From: Deltaproteobacteria bacterium
GTDB taxonomy: Bacteria > Myxococcota > JACRCW01 > JAFGSX01
Assembly (NCBI GenBank): GCA_016934455.1
Contig: JAFGSX010000275.1
Coordinates: forward strand, 1-33,569
DNA: 33,569 nt
Reading direction: 5' to 3'
Both the position numbers and the translations under genes were made by a program. The notes under the pieces were generated by a model. It did not search any database. It was not told where the DNA came from and saw only the letters and a list, made by a program, of their open reading frames with translations. This document shows, piece after piece, positions 19,529-31,150 of the stretch. Each line of letters opens with the position of its first letter. Within the stretch, counting starts at the first letter, position 1.

Positions 19529-20455
19529 TCACTCGTTCTCGTCGTCGGCCAGGTAAGAGAGGATCACCTCATCCAGGCTTTTCTCGTCGAGCAGATCCTC
19601 GCCGAAGATGGTGTCGTTGGGCGCCGGCATCTCGACCGGTTTCTCGCTCAGCGCCCGCGCCGCGATGACCTCGGGCGGCGGCTCGCGCGTGGGCTCTGGC
19701 CGCGGCCAGGGATCCCACAGCGAGCGGACGGTCGGCTGCTGCTGCTGCTGCGCCGTCGAAGCCGCTGGCGGTTGCGCTGCCGCCGTCAGCGGCCGCAGCA
19801 CCGGCGCCCACGTGGTGGCCGGCGGCGCGGGCAGGATCTCGGCTGGCGGCCCGGCCGGAGGTGGGACTGACGGCTCCGCGGGCGCGGTCACCGCCGGCGC
19901 CGGGACCGCGGGCTCCGACATGGGCTGGGTGGCATTCTGGTCGGCGAACGGGTTGTCGGTGTCGGCGGCCAGCTCCGGTGCGATCTCGCTCGCCATCGCG
20001 GCGGGCACCGTCTCATCCGGCGGGGTGATGCCGACGTCGTAAAACGGGTTGGCGATGTCGGTCTCTGCCGCGGTCGCGGCGGCGGCCGTAGCGGCGGCCG
20101 GTATCGCCGCGGTCGGTGCCGGGATGTCGACCGGCGCCGGCGCCACCCGCGGCAACGCCTGGGTCGTCGCCCTGGGCCTGGGCGGCGGCGCAATGCTCTC
20201 GCTGGCGGCTTGGTCGTAGGTGCCGTGGATCAGGTTGCGCAGCATCTGCTTGTGCTGCTCCTCCATCATCTTGCGCACGACCTGGTCGAGGTTGGCCGAC
20301 CCGACCAGGTCCGAGTAGCTGGTCTTCTTGGTGGCGATGATGTTACCGCCGACGAACAGGTGGGTGATGATGTGCGGTGCCTTGATCCCCGAGTCCTCGG
20401 TCTGGATGTGGTAGACCGTGCCGTTGTGTTTGATGTTGTGGTTGAAACCGGTGAT
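19529..20455 (-). CDS. Hypothetical protein with conserved N-terminal domain and long Pro/Ala-rich tail
   Basis: MITGFNHNIKHNGTVYHIQTEDSGIKAPHIITHLFVGGNIIATKKTSYSDLV, a pattern I associate with deltaproteobacterial proteins; ATG at 20455. Confidence 0.75.
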   Translation of the reverse strand: MTGFNHNIKHNGTVYHIQTEDSGIKAPHIITHLFVGGNIIATKKTSYSDLVGSANLDQVVRKMMEEQHKQMLRNLIHGTYDQAASESIAPPPRPRATTQALPRVAPAPVDIPAPTAAIPAAATAAAATAAETDIANPFYDVGITPPDETVPAAMASEIAPELAADTDNPFADQNATQPMSEPAVPAPAVTAPAEPSVPPPAGPPAEILPAPPATTWAPVLRPLTAAAQPPAASTAQQQQQPTVRSLWDPWPRPEPTREPPPEVIAARALSEKPVEMPAPNDTIFGEDLLDEKSLDEVILSYLADDENE

Positions 20456-20539
20456 CATCGACCGCGTCGCCCTCGAATCGAAGCGGGGCAAATAGCATAG
20501 CACCCCGTGGCCTGCAAGAAACGCGGTCGGCCATCGCTG

Positions 20540-21211
20540 CTAGAATCCTATGCGGTGCAGGCGGGCGCTCTGCGGGGCGCGGAAAAAGCTGCGCAGCTCT
20601 CGCAGAAGCGATGCGAACCGGCGCTCGGCGATGAAGCTGCGCTCGAGAAAGTCGCAGTAGCGCAGGGCGCAGCGGTTGGCCATCCGGTAGCGCTCGCGCT
20701 GCTCGCTGCTGAGGGCGCGGTCGAGGACGAAGCGCTGGAACAGCGCCCGCCGCAGCGCCTCGGGCAGCGGCCCGCAGTCGATGCGCCAGCGCAGCAGGCG
20801 CGCCGCCAGGTACTTGTCGACCTCGGCCTGCAGCTCGAGCTCGAGCTGGGTGACCGGGCGATCGCCGGCGGCGCGGTGCGCCAGCAGCACGAAGTGGCTC
20901 ACCGCCTCGAGCGCGATGCAGAAGTCGCCGAAGCTGGCCGCGGCGAGGCGCAGCGTGCCGTCCTCGCCGATGCGCTCGAGCGCGCCGCGCGAGGCGGCGT
21001 CGATGTAGACGGCCAGCGCCAGGCCGTCGCCCTCGTCGAGGACGTAGACCTCCTCGCGCGCGCCCGGCCGCGCCCGGATGGCTCCGCGCCGCGCCAGCTC
21101 GCGGCGCGCCTCGTCGTCGATCACGAAGCGCTCGATCGGCGCCTGCCGCGGCGTGCGATACAGGCCCTCGAGGTGGCGCTGCAGCAGCCCGAGCGGGCTG
21201 AGGCGGCTCAT
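20540..21211 (-). CDS. Hypothetical protein
   Basis: MSRLSPLGLLQRHLEGLYRTPRQAPIERFVIDDEARRELARR...; ATGA overlap with upstream gene at 21208-21211. Confidence 0.75.
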   Translation of the reverse strand: MSRLSPLGLLQRHLEGLYRTPRQAPIERFVIDDEARRELARRGAIRARPGAREEVYVLDEGDGLALAVYIDAASRGALERIGEDGTLRLAAASFGDFCIALEAVSHFVLLAHRAAGDRPVTQLELELQAEVDKYLAARLLRWRIDCGPLPEALRRALFQRFVLDRALSSEQRERYRMANRCALRYCDFLERSFIAERRFASLLRELRSFFRAPQSARLHRIGF

Positions 21212-21846
21212 TGGTCGCCGTCCGGGTTCTTGACCGCCGCGTTCGGGTCGAGGCCGTGCGCGCGCAGCTTCTCGGCCACACGGCGGCTGCCGGTGCGCAG
21301 CCACAGGTCGTACAGCCGCAGCAGCGATTCGTTGCTCGGCGCCGACCCGTCCGACTGCAGCGACACCCGCGCCAGCACCTCGACCAGTTGCCGGAATTTC
21401 TCGGCCAGCTCGGCGAACACGGTGGCGGTCGCTCCGACGAACCGGCGCAGGCGCAGCACCTCGGAGAGCTGACCGTAGGCGGTGCCGCCCATCGAAATGT
21501 AGTACTCGACGTCGACCAGCGATCGGGCCAGGCTCTCGCCGAAGAAGCCCGAGATGTAGAGCGAGGAGTCGCCCAGGCGTTTGAGCAGCCGCACGCGCTC
21601 GTCGACCGGCGCGCTCTCGGCGCGAGCCAGCAGCAGGGCCAGGGCATCTCGCTCGCGGTGGCCGCTGTCCGCGTCCAGCCGGTACAGCCGGTCGCTCAGC
21701 ATGAACTCGCACAGCAGACGGACCATGTAGAACTGCACCTCATCGGTGACGATCACCCGGCGCTCGGCGACCGCCTGCTGGACGATCCCGGCAAAGTACG
21801 ACTCGAGCGTCTCGTCGCTCAGGGTCACGATGCAGTTCTCGGTCAT
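21208..21846 (-). CDS. Hypothetical protein, translationally coupled to the downstream ORF
   Basis: MTENCIVTLSDETLESYFAGIVQQAVAERRVIVTDEVQFYMVRLLCEFM... Confidence 0.8.
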   Translation of the reverse strand: MTENCIVTLSDETLESYFAGIVQQAVAERRVIVTDEVQFYMVRLLCEFMLSDRLYRLDADSGHRERDALALLLARAESAPVDERVRLLKRLGDSSLYISGFFGESLARSLVDVEYYISMGGTAYGQLSEVLRLRRFVGATATVFAELAEKFRQLVEVLARVSLQSDGSAPSNESLLRLYDLWLRTGSRRVAEKLRAHGLDPNAAVKNPDGDQ

Positions 21847-22141
21847 CTTTCGCTCCGCCTCTCGGCGTCTGGCCCTCGATCAAATTTTAGCGCGAGACAG
21901 GGCACGCGGCATGCCCCATTGTCCGAATATCGAACTCGGCGCCCTGGCCCGGGATGCCCGGATCCTGCTCAACGATTCGATATTGCTGGTCAAATCCGGC
22001 AACAGTGGCGATCTCGAGGGTCGCCCTTGCCAGTGACCCATGGGTGATTACTGTTCCGGCGCCATTGTCGAGTCAACAACGCCCAGCGGGGGCGCCGAGC
22101 AGGTGGCACGGGCCCCGGGGCTGGCGCGCAAGGGAGCAGCG

Positions 22142-24143
<2,002 letters not shown>

Positions 24144-24150
24144 CGCCGCG

Positions 24151-25821
24151 CTAGCGCTTACCCGCCCTGACCAGGGTGACCAGCTCCGGTGCGCGCCCCG
24201 GCGCGGCGTCTATGACGACGCGGATCCCCCGCGCCAGCAGCTCGCGCTCGATCTCCTCGGGCGACAGCACCGTTGCGTCGGCACACCAGAACAGACGCTC
24301 GAAGGCGGCGGCCAGTCGGCTCGGCCTCCAGGTGTACATCGAGAGCGGTGAGATCCCGCTCGCCGTGGGCAGCTCCGGCGGTGCGCCGCGATGGACCACA
24401 GCCACCACGCCCGCGTCGCCGGCCAGCTCGAGCGCGCGCTGGTAGGGCAAGACGGACTGTCTGAAGGCCCGGACATCGGCGAGCCGGGAATCGACCACCG
24501 CGTAGAGCGACAGGCCATGGACGAGCAGCAGCCCGCTGCCGGCGAGAACGAGAGCGCGGCTGCCGGACAGCAGGCCCGGGGCTCCTCGCCGCGGCAAGGT
24601 GAGCAGATAGCCGGCGGTCGCCGAGCCGATGCAGATGGCGAAGAACAGATAGTGGAACGACCAGTTGGCCAGCCAGCACGGGATCGTGTAGGCCACCATC
24701 ACCCCGGGCCACAGCAGCTCTCGGCGCCGCCCGCGTTCGCGCCGCAGGAACTGGATCGCGCCGGCTCCGGCGCCGATCAGCAACAGCCACTCGCAGCAGA
24801 GGAAGACGCTGTTCCAGGCGTGCTGAATCGCGCCCGGCAGGTAGCTGCGCCACGGGAAGCCCGCGCTGCGGCGCAGGACGCCGGCGACCGGTCCGCTTCC
24901 GATCCCGAGGGCGGGCGCGGCAGCGGCCTCGCTCTCGATCACCTGGCGCCAGAGGCCGAAGAACTGCCCCCAGTCGACGAAGGGAGAGAGCAGGGCAGCG
25001 CCGGCGAGCGCGCCGCCGGTGTAGACAGCGGCCAGCTCCAGCCGGCGCCGCCAGCGGACCGGCGGGGCTCCCGCGGTGGGTGTCAGCGCGCAGGCCAAGC
25101 CGACCAGCGGCAGCGGCAGGCAGAGGACGAGCTTGCTGAACACCCCGGTCACCGCCGCCAGGGCCGCCAGCGCGGCGAAACCCAGAGCGGCCGCGCGCCT
25201 CGATCGCAGCAGATCGTCGCGCGCCCGCCCGGCGGCGAGCAGCGTCGCCAGCAGGCAGCCGATCGCGAACGGTTCGGCCGAGATGCGCGAGAAGTAGAAG
25301 AGCAGCGGGAACGACGTGGCGTAGAGCAAGGTGGCGACGATCGCGGCGCCGCGATCGCGCAGCAGCCTCCGCGCGAACAGATAGAGCAGAGCGATCGCCG
25401 CCAGGTGCGCGGCGGAGACGACGAGCTTGGAGGCAAAGCCGACCGCCGCCAGGTGACGCGCCGTGAACTCGGCGAAATCGGCGCCGCGGGGGGCGGCCAG
25501 CGCATAGCCGATCCGCTGCACGCACCAGAGGGCGAGTTGCAGGGGCGTGCCCGGATGGCCGGGGAATGGCGGCCCGCTGCCGAGGGCGAGCTCGTGCGCG
25601 CTGCCGAGGTACCAGCCGCCGGGGTCGTTTTCGAACCAGAAGTCCTGGCCGAGGACCCGGTTGGTCCAGATGCCGCACGGCGCGGCGTAACTGAGCAGGG
25701 CGGCGAAGACGGTGCCGCCTCCGATCCCGATCGCCGCCCACTGAGCCAGCCGCTGCGGCGGCAGGGCGGCTGACCAAGGGGCCGAAGCAGCGGGAGGTGC
25801 ATCGCGGGTAGCGTCGGCCAC
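24151..25821 (-). CDS. Polytopic membrane protein, ArnT/PMT-like (GT39/GT83-type) glycosyltransferase candidate
   Basis: Multiple hydrophobic segments; early acidic loop WFENDPGGWYLGSAHELALGSGPPFPGHPGTPL; GTG start at 25821. Confidence 0.65.
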   Translation of the reverse strand: MADATRDAPPAASAPWSAALPPQRLAQWAAIGIGGGTVFAALLSYAAPCGIWTNRVLGQDFWFENDPGGWYLGSAHELALGSGPPFPGHPGTPLQLALWCVQRIGYALAAPRGADFAEFTARHLAAVGFASKLVVSAAHLAAIALLYLFARRLLRDRGAAIVATLLYATSFPLLFYFSRISAEPFAIGCLLATLLAAGRARDDLLRSRRAAALGFAALAALAAVTGVFSKLVLCLPLPLVGLACALTPTAGAPPVRWRRRLELAAVYTGGALAGAALLSPFVDWGQFFGLWRQVIESEAAAAPALGIGSGPVAGVLRRSAGFPWRSYLPGAIQHAWNSVFLCCEWLLLIGAGAGAIQFLRRERGRRRELLWPGVMVAYTIPCWLANWSFHYLFFAICIGSATAGYLLTLPRRGAPGLLSGSRALVLAGSGLLLVHGLSLYAVVDSRLADVRAFRQSVLPYQRALELAGDAGVVAVVHRGAPPELPTASGISPLSMYTWRPSRLAAAFERLFWCADATVLSPEEIERELLARGIRVVIDAAPGRAPELVTLVRAGKR

Positions 25822-25861
25822 GGCTCGACCATAGCGTACTCGCGGCGAACGGTCGAATCCG

Positions 25862-27769
25862 TCAGCGCGCGCGCCTGAGAAACGCCGCCAGCTTCTTGCC
25901 GACGGGGGAGTCGGCGGAGACCAGGCACGAGGCCTTCTGGGCGATAGCGCGGGCACGCTCGGGATCGCTGGCGAGCATCTTTTGCGCCTGCTCGAGCCGG
26001 GCGGTCGCGTCGGCGGCCAGACGATCGAGCTGTTGCTGGTGCTTGGGGTCGCCCGAGTTGAGCCGGCGGGCGCGCTCGAAGTGCGGTCGCGCCGCGCAGC
26101 CGTCGCCCCGGCCGAGCAACTGGACTCCGATCAGGTAGGTTAGGTCGGCGGTCAGCTCCGCGATCGTCTGGCGGTACAGGCTGCCGCCGGGCGCGAGCGT
26201 GCGGTCGAGCCGGTCAGCTTCGTTCAGCAGCGCCAGTCCATGCTGCGCCTGCTTGTCGCGATGCGCGACCTGCGCCCTGGCGTAGGTCCGGCCAAAGGTC
26301 TCGATCTGTCGCGACATCCGACGGGCGGCGGCACCGACGCCAGCCCGGTTAAACAGGTCGTGCAGCAGCTTCTGCGCGGCAGCGCTGTCGCCGCGCGCAT
26401 AGGCGCGGGACGCCGGTTGCAGCGCGGTCGCGATCGCCTGCCGCTGCTGCTGATCCTGATGCCGGTCCCGCTGGTCGAGCAGGGAGACCATCTCGGCGCG
26501 CAGCGCGCCCGCCTCCTCGTCCTCGGGATAGCGCTGTTCGTGGGAGTCCAGCAGCTTGCCGGCGGCCTCGCACTTCCCCTCGTCGAGCAGGCGGCGGACC
26601 GAGTCGAGGCTGGCGTTGCGCAGCTCCTCCTGCGCCACGCGGATCGCCTCGCTGGCGCGTTTTTTCGCCGGCGTTTCGTTCTGGATCTTGGCCGCCAGCG
26701 CGCGCGCGCGATCGAGATCGCCCTGGGCGATCGCCCGTTCGACCTGGCCGGCGATCTCGAGCTGGTCGAGCTGGCGCTGTGCGGCGTCCCGCAGTTGCTG
26801 CGCCTCGACATCGTGGGGGCGCGCTTCGAGAAAGGCCTGGACCGCGACCAGCACGTCCTGGTAGCGCTGTGCCTTCATGTCCTCGTGCGCCTTGACCAGC
26901 AGATCGGCGAGCACCGGGTCGAGCCGGAGCCGCACCTTGCCGACGGTGTTCATGTAATAGAGCGCGCCCCCCGCTGCCAGCGCGCCGGCCAGCACCAGCA
27001 CCACCAGCGCGAACGCCAGGATCGCCAGCGGCCGGTGTCGCGGCCGTCGCCGCGGCCGGGGTAGCTGCTCGGTCAGCCCGGCCAGGGTCTTGCTGGCCTC
27101 GGCGCCGGGCTCGGCCGGGCGTTCGGCCGGCGACGGCCCCTCGCTGATCAGGAATCTCAGGATCGTCTCGCCGCACTCGATCTCGTCGCCGTGCTTGAGC
27201 AGGGCGCGCCGCGTGGGACGGCCGTTGACCAGGGTGCCGCCCTCGCTCCCCAGGTCGACCACCTCGTAGTGACCCGCGGCGTGCCGGATGGCGCAGTGCT
27301 CGCGCGACACGGTCTCGTCGCGCAGCACCAGATCGGCGCGCTCGGAGCGGCCGATGATCATCTCGTTGTAGATCAGATCCTGACCCGTGCCCTTGTCCTT
27401 GCCTATCAGCACGGTCAACCGGGCGCCCTCGGACACCCGCTGCCGCGGCTGCTCGGCGCAGCGCGTCTCCTCCAGCTCGCGCGCGCTGACGCGCTCGGAC
27501 TCGGCCGCGATCGAGCTCAGCGCCGGGTGCTCGCCGGTGGGGACCTGGGAGAGATCGGACTCGGCCACGAGCCTCTCGTCGTCCGCGGGCCCGCCCTCGA
27601 GCCTGCCCTCGAGCCTGCCCTCAAGCCCGCCCTTGAGCCCGCTCTCGGTTCCGAGCCACTCGCCGTCGATCTGGAGCTGGTCGGTGGTCTCGCCGACCGG
27701 GCTGCCCAGCACCGAGTCGCCCTCGCGTTCGCGGCGGCGGTCGGCAGCACGGCGTCCCCTGTCGGCCAT
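25862..27769 (-). CDS. FHA domain - single TM - TPR/coiled-coil protein
   Basis: MIIGRSERADLVLRDETVSREHCAIRH...DLGSEGGTLVNGRPTRR (FHA), TM LAILAFALVVLVLAGALAAGGALYYM, then helical repeats; ATG at 27769. Confidence 0.88.
   Translation of the reverse strand: MADRGRRAADRRREREGDSVLGSPVGETTDQLQIDGEWLGTESGLKGGLEGRLEGRLEGGPADDERLVAESDLSQVPTGEHPALSSIAAESERVSARELEETRCAEQPRQRVSEGARLTVLIGKDKGTGQDLIYNEMIIGRSERADLVLRDETVSREHCAIRHAAGHYEVVDLGSEGGTLVNGRPTRRALLKHGDEIECGETILRFLISEGPSPAERPAEPGAEASKTLAGLTEQLPRPRRRPRHRPLAILAFALVVLVLAGALAAGGALYYMNTVGKVRLRLDPVLADLLVKAHEDMKAQRYQDVLVAVQAFLEARPHDVEAQQLRDAAQRQLDQLEIAGQVERAIAQGDLDRARALAAKIQNETPAKKRASEAIRVAQEELRNASLDSVRRLLDEGKCEAAGKLLDSHEQRYPEDEEAGALRAEMVSLLDQRDRHQDQQQRQAIATALQPASRAYARGDSAAAQKLLHDLFNRAGVGAAARRMSRQIETFGRTYARAQVAHRDKQAQHGLALLNEADRLDRTLAPGGSLYRQTIAELTADLTYLIGVQLLGRGDGCAARPHFERARRLNSGDPKHQQQLDRLAADATARLEQAQKMLASDPERARAIAQKASCLVSADSPVGKKLAAFLRRAR
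27595..27642. repeat. Four tandem 12-bp units (consensus cctcgagcctgc) inside the FHA-TM-TPR gene
   Basis: cctcgagcctgc/cctcgagcctgc/cctcaagcccgc/ccttgagcccgc; encodes GLKGGLEGRLEGRLEG on the minus strand. Confidence 0.8.
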
Positions 27770-27939
27770 GTGGTCCGTTCTCCCGGGCACCCCCGCAAAA
27801 CCCCCGCCGGGGTGCGATCTGACAGATTTCATTGTATCGCGCCCGGCCGGCAATCGCGCGTTTTACGCTGGCCGTTTTTTTGGCGCTGGCGAGGACCGGT
27901 CGTACCATGGGCCGTGGCGAGATGCGTGGAGGCCGGACG

Positions 27940-28179
27940 ATGTTTCGCACCGGGCTGCGCCTGTACATCGAGGCGGCGTTCGCCGCGCGCCGCAATCCCG
28001 GCCTGCTGTGCCAGCTCGAACGAGCGCAGGCGCACGGCTGGGATCGCTGCCCGCGCTGTGGCATGCGGCTCGGTCTCGAGGGTTACCGCCGCACCGAGAC
28101 GCGCTTCATGCACCAGGAGATCCTGGTCTGCACGCGCTGCGGCGCGCGCCACGTCCTCGTGTGCGAGTGCATCCATTGA
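27940..28179 (+). CDS. Small zinc-ribbon protein
   Basis: MFRTGLRLYIEAAFAARRNPGLLCQLERAQAHGWDRCPRCGMRL...LVCTRCGARHVLVCECIH; GGAGG RBS before ATG 27940. Confidence 0.65.
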   Translation: MFRTGLRLYIEAAFAARRNPGLLCQLERAQAHGWDRCPRCGMRLGLEGYRRTETRFMHQEILVCTRCGARHVLVCECIH

Positions 28180-28223
28180 GATGTCGACGCCGGAGCAGGG
28201 GTCGTCGGCAAATCAAACAGCGG

Positions 28224-28251
28224 TTGACATGGTGCGCCACGCTGCTTAAAT
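28224..28251 (+). promoter_or_regulatory. Putative sigma-70 promoter for tRNA-Leu
   Basis: TTGACA-N16-TTAAAT, about 50 bp upstream of the tRNA 5' end. Confidence 0.6.
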
Positions 28252-28301
28252 CACCCGCAATCGAGGGTGCCGGGCCGTCTGCTCCGGCCGCTCGACGCTG
28301 C

Positions 28302-28387
28302 GCCTCGGTGGCGGAACTGGTAGACGCGCACGGTTCAGGTCCGTGTTGGTAACACCAGTGGAGGTTCGACTCCTCTCCGAGGCACCA
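28302..28387 (+). tRNA. tRNA-Leu (anticodon CAG), CCA encoded
   Basis: Acceptor GCCTCGG/CCGAGGC, anticodon stem-loop CACGG-TTCAGGT-CCGTG, long variable arm TTGGTAACACCAG, T-loop TTCGACT, terminal ACCA. Confidence 0.96.
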
Positions 28388-28388
28388 G

Positions 28389-28417
28389 GCCCCGGTCCCT
28401 GACCGGGGCTTTTTTTT
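28389..28417 (+). terminator. Rho-independent terminator of tRNA-Leu
   Basis: GCCCCGGTC-cct-GACCGGGGC-TTTTTTTT. Confidence 0.93.
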
Positions 28418-28514
28418 GTGCGCTCATCCCGGGGCACCAGATCGCTGTCCCGAAAATGGGAATTTTGGCCACCGGCAGTTATAATGCACCTGATTTCGGC
28501 CGGGAGCGAAGGGG

Positions 28515-29681
28515 ATGGCCAGGGAAAGCGCGAACGACAGCGGCGAGCGAGCGGAGGCGCAAGAGTCGGTGGCGATGTCGCCCGCCGCGGGCTCGGCCTA
28601 CGCCGAGGAAGATGATCCGAGCTTCGCCGAGCTCAAGATCGATGCGGAGCTGATCGCGCAGATCGACGAGATCGTCGGTCGCCGCGACCGCCTGTGGCAG
28701 CTCATCCGAAACACCGAGGAGAAACGGGCTCAGGTCAAGACCGACATCTACACCCGGGTGCTGGCGGATTATCACAAGCAGGTCGCAGCCGTCGACGAAG
28801 AGTACGAGCCGGTGAGCCACCTGATCTGCCAGGCGCTGGCGGTGGTCGCCGAGCACGAGAGGTCGCTGCGTGAGGATCTGGAGCACGTCAACGACGCGAT
28901 CGTCGAGATGCGCTTTCGCTGCGAGGTGGGCGAGTTCTCGGAGGAGGATCTGTTCCCGATGGAGGCCGAGAACCTGCGTCAGCTCAAGGAGCTGAGCGCG
29001 CGGCTGCAGGTGATCGACGCCACCTACGCCCGGTGCCGCGAGTACCTGCGCGAAGAAGATTTCTGCCAGGTGACCGGCATCGGTGGTTCGACCGGCGCTG
29101 CCACCGAGGACGAACGGATACCGGCGGACGAGCCGGCCGCCGGGGTCGCCGACGAGGATCTCGATGTCGAGACCGCGGACGTCGGCGGCGTGGTCGATCG
29201 GTACCACGCGGAGGGCGATTTCGAGGCGGCGGTCTTCACGGGCGAGGCGCCCAGATTCAAGTCAGAGGCGCAGCGCGTCGACAGCGATGCGGTGGAGACC
29301 CAGTACGAGCCGCGGCCCGCCATGCGGCGACCGGCGGACGAGAGCGTCGCCCAGCGCGAGCGCGCCGGCGTCAAGAGGCCGCATTGCTTCATCGTGGTCA
29401 AGAACGAGCAGGGAGGCGACGAGGCCTATCTGCTGGGCGACGAGCCGTTTGCCATCGGTCGTCACCCCAAGAACAACCTGGTGCTCAACGACCGGGGCAT
29501 CTCGCGCCGGCACGCGCGGATACTGCCCGAGAACGGCGGCCGCTACTCGATCCAGGATCTGTCCAGCGGCAACGGCGTCTTCGTCAACGGGGTGAGGCTG
29601 CAGGAGAAGGTCGAGCTCAACAACGGTGACCACATCGTCATGGGCGCATGCCAGATGAGCTACGTCGAGAAGACCGAGTAG
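28515..29681 (+). CDS. Helical N-terminal region plus C-terminal FHA domain protein
   Basis: FAIGRHPKNNLVLNDRGISRRHARILPENGGRYSIQDLSSGNGVFVNGVRL; consensus TATAAT -10 at 28480-28485 upstream. Confidence 0.9.
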   Translation: MARESANDSGERAEAQESVAMSPAAGSAYAEEDDPSFAELKIDAELIAQIDEIVGRRDRLWQLIRNTEEKRAQVKTDIYTRVLADYHKQVAAVDEEYEPVSHLICQALAVVAEHERSLREDLEHVNDAIVEMRFRCEVGEFSEEDLFPMEAENLRQLKELSARLQVIDATYARCREYLREEDFCQVTGIGGSTGAATEDERIPADEPAAGVADEDLDVETADVGGVVDRYHAEGDFEAAVFTGEAPRFKSEAQRVDSDAVETQYEPRPAMRRPADESVAQRERAGVKRPHCFIVVKNEQGGDEAYLLGDEPFAIGRHPKNNLVLNDRGISRRHARILPENGGRYSIQDLSSGNGVFVNGVRLQEKVELNNGDHIVMGACQMSYVEKTE

Positions 29682-29686
29682 TCGCC

Positions 29687-31150
29687 GTGCCCCGGCGCTT
29701 CGTCTACGAGCTGTTCGAGCGCGGCGCCGCCGCGGCAGCGCCGTCGCTGGCTCCGGCTGGCGACCGGCCGGCGAGGCCCGAGCGCGCGACCGCACCGCTG
29801 ACCGTGAGCCAGGCGGTGCGCGCGATCAGGCTCCACCTCGAGCAAGCGTTTGGCGATCTGCTGATCGAAGGCGAGGTCTCCAGCCTGTCGCGGCCGGGCT
29901 CGGGCCACTGGTACTTCACGCTCAAGGACGATCGCGCGCAGCTTCCGGCAGTCATGTTCGCCGGCGACAACCGGCGGGTCGCCTTTGCGCTCGAGGAGGG
30001 GCTGGCGGTGCTGGCGCGCGGTCGCGTCACCTACTACGAGGGCGGGGGGCGCGCGCAGCTCGTCGTGGTCAGGCTGGAGCCAGCCGGGGTCGGCGCGCGC
30101 GCGCTGGCGCGGCGCCAACTGGCCGAGAGGCTAGCCCGGGAGGGCCTGTTCGACGAGACGCGGCGGCGGCGGCTGCCGCGGCTGCCGCGCTGCCTGGGCG
30201 TCGTCACCAGCCCGACCGGAGCGGCCTGGCGCGACATCGTCAAGGTGGCGCACCGCCGCTTCGCGGAGCTGCCGATCGTGCTGGCACCGACCCGGGTCCA
30301 GGGCGAGGGCGCCGACGCCGAGATCGCGCAGGCACTGCGCCGGCTCGACGAGAGCGGTCTCTGCGACGCGATCATCCTCGGCCGCGGCGGCGGCTCGACC
30401 GAGGATCTGGAGCCGTTCTCGAGCGAGGTGGTGGTGCGCGCCGTGGCCGCCTGCGCCACGCCGGTGATCAGCGCGGTCGGCCACGAGATAGACGTCGCCC
30501 TGTGCGATCTGGCCGCCGATGCGCGCGCCGCGACACCGAGCGCGGCGGCCGAGCTGGCGGTGCCCGAGCGGGCGGCGATCGCGGGGGCGCTGCGGCAGCC
30601 GCTGCAGCGCGCCGCCTGGCTGCTGCGGCGGCACCTGGCGCGGGAGCGGCTGCGGGTCACCGCCAGCGGCAAGGCCCTGGCCGATCCGCGCCTGCTGTTG
30701 CTGGTCAAGCGCCAGGATCTCGATCGCCGGTCGACACGGCTGCAGCGGTTGCTGGCAGAGCGCCTCGGTGGTGCGCGGCGGCGAGCGGATCGCCTGGCCG
30801 AGCGGCTGCGGCGCGCGGCGCCCGCGGCGCAGATCGCCGGGGCCCGGCTGGCTATCGATCGGTTGTCGCTGCGGCAGCGGGCGGCCAGCGGTCGGCTGCT
30901 GCGCGAGGCGCGCGGCCGGCTGCAGGCCACCGCGGCGGCCCTGGACGCGCTGTCGCCGCTGGCGGTGCTCGGCCGCGGATATGCGATCTGCACCCGCGGC
31001 GGGCATGTGATAAAAGATGCGCAGGCGCTGCGCGTTGACGACGATATCGGCGTGCGCCTGGCAAGAGGTGCCGTGCAGGCGGTCGTGCGCGGGTTGGCGA
31101 CAGACGACGGACGGGCCGCACCGGGGAGCGAAGGGAGAGAGCCGGCGTGA
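29687..31150 (+). CDS. xseA: Exodeoxyribonuclease VII large subunit
   Basis: LTVSQAVRAIRLHLEQAFGDLLIEGEVSSLSRPGSGHWYFTLKDDRAQLPAVMF...GVVTSPTGAAWRDI...IILGRGGGSTEDLEPFSSEVVVRAVAACATPVISAVGHEID; GTG start likely. Confidence 0.97.
   Translation: MPRRFVYELFERGAAAAAPSLAPAGDRPARPERATAPLTVSQAVRAIRLHLEQAFGDLLIEGEVSSLSRPGSGHWYFTLKDDRAQLPAVMFAGDNRRVAFALEEGLAVLARGRVTYYEGGGRAQLVVVRLEPAGVGARALARRQLAERLAREGLFDETRRRRLPRLPRCLGVVTSPTGAAWRDIVKVAHRRFAELPIVLAPTRVQGEGADAEIAQALRRLDESGLCDAIILGRGGGSTEDLEPFSSEVVVRAVAACATPVISAVGHEIDVALCDLAADARAATPSAAAELAVPERAAIAGALRQPLQRAAWLLRRHLARERLRVTASGKALADPRLLLLVKRQDLDRRSTRLQRLLAERLGGARRRADRLAERLRRAAPAAQIAGARLAIDRLSLRQRAASGRLLREARGRLQATAAALDALSPLAVLGRGYAICTRGGHVIKDAQALRVDDDIGVRLARGAVQAVVRGLATDDGRAAPGSEGREPA

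Noticed and set aside
22040-22141. N-terminally extended GroES from ATG 22040
   Set aside because: In frame but the extension has no GroES homology; ATG 22142 with RBS gives the canonical [10 protein letters not shown] start.
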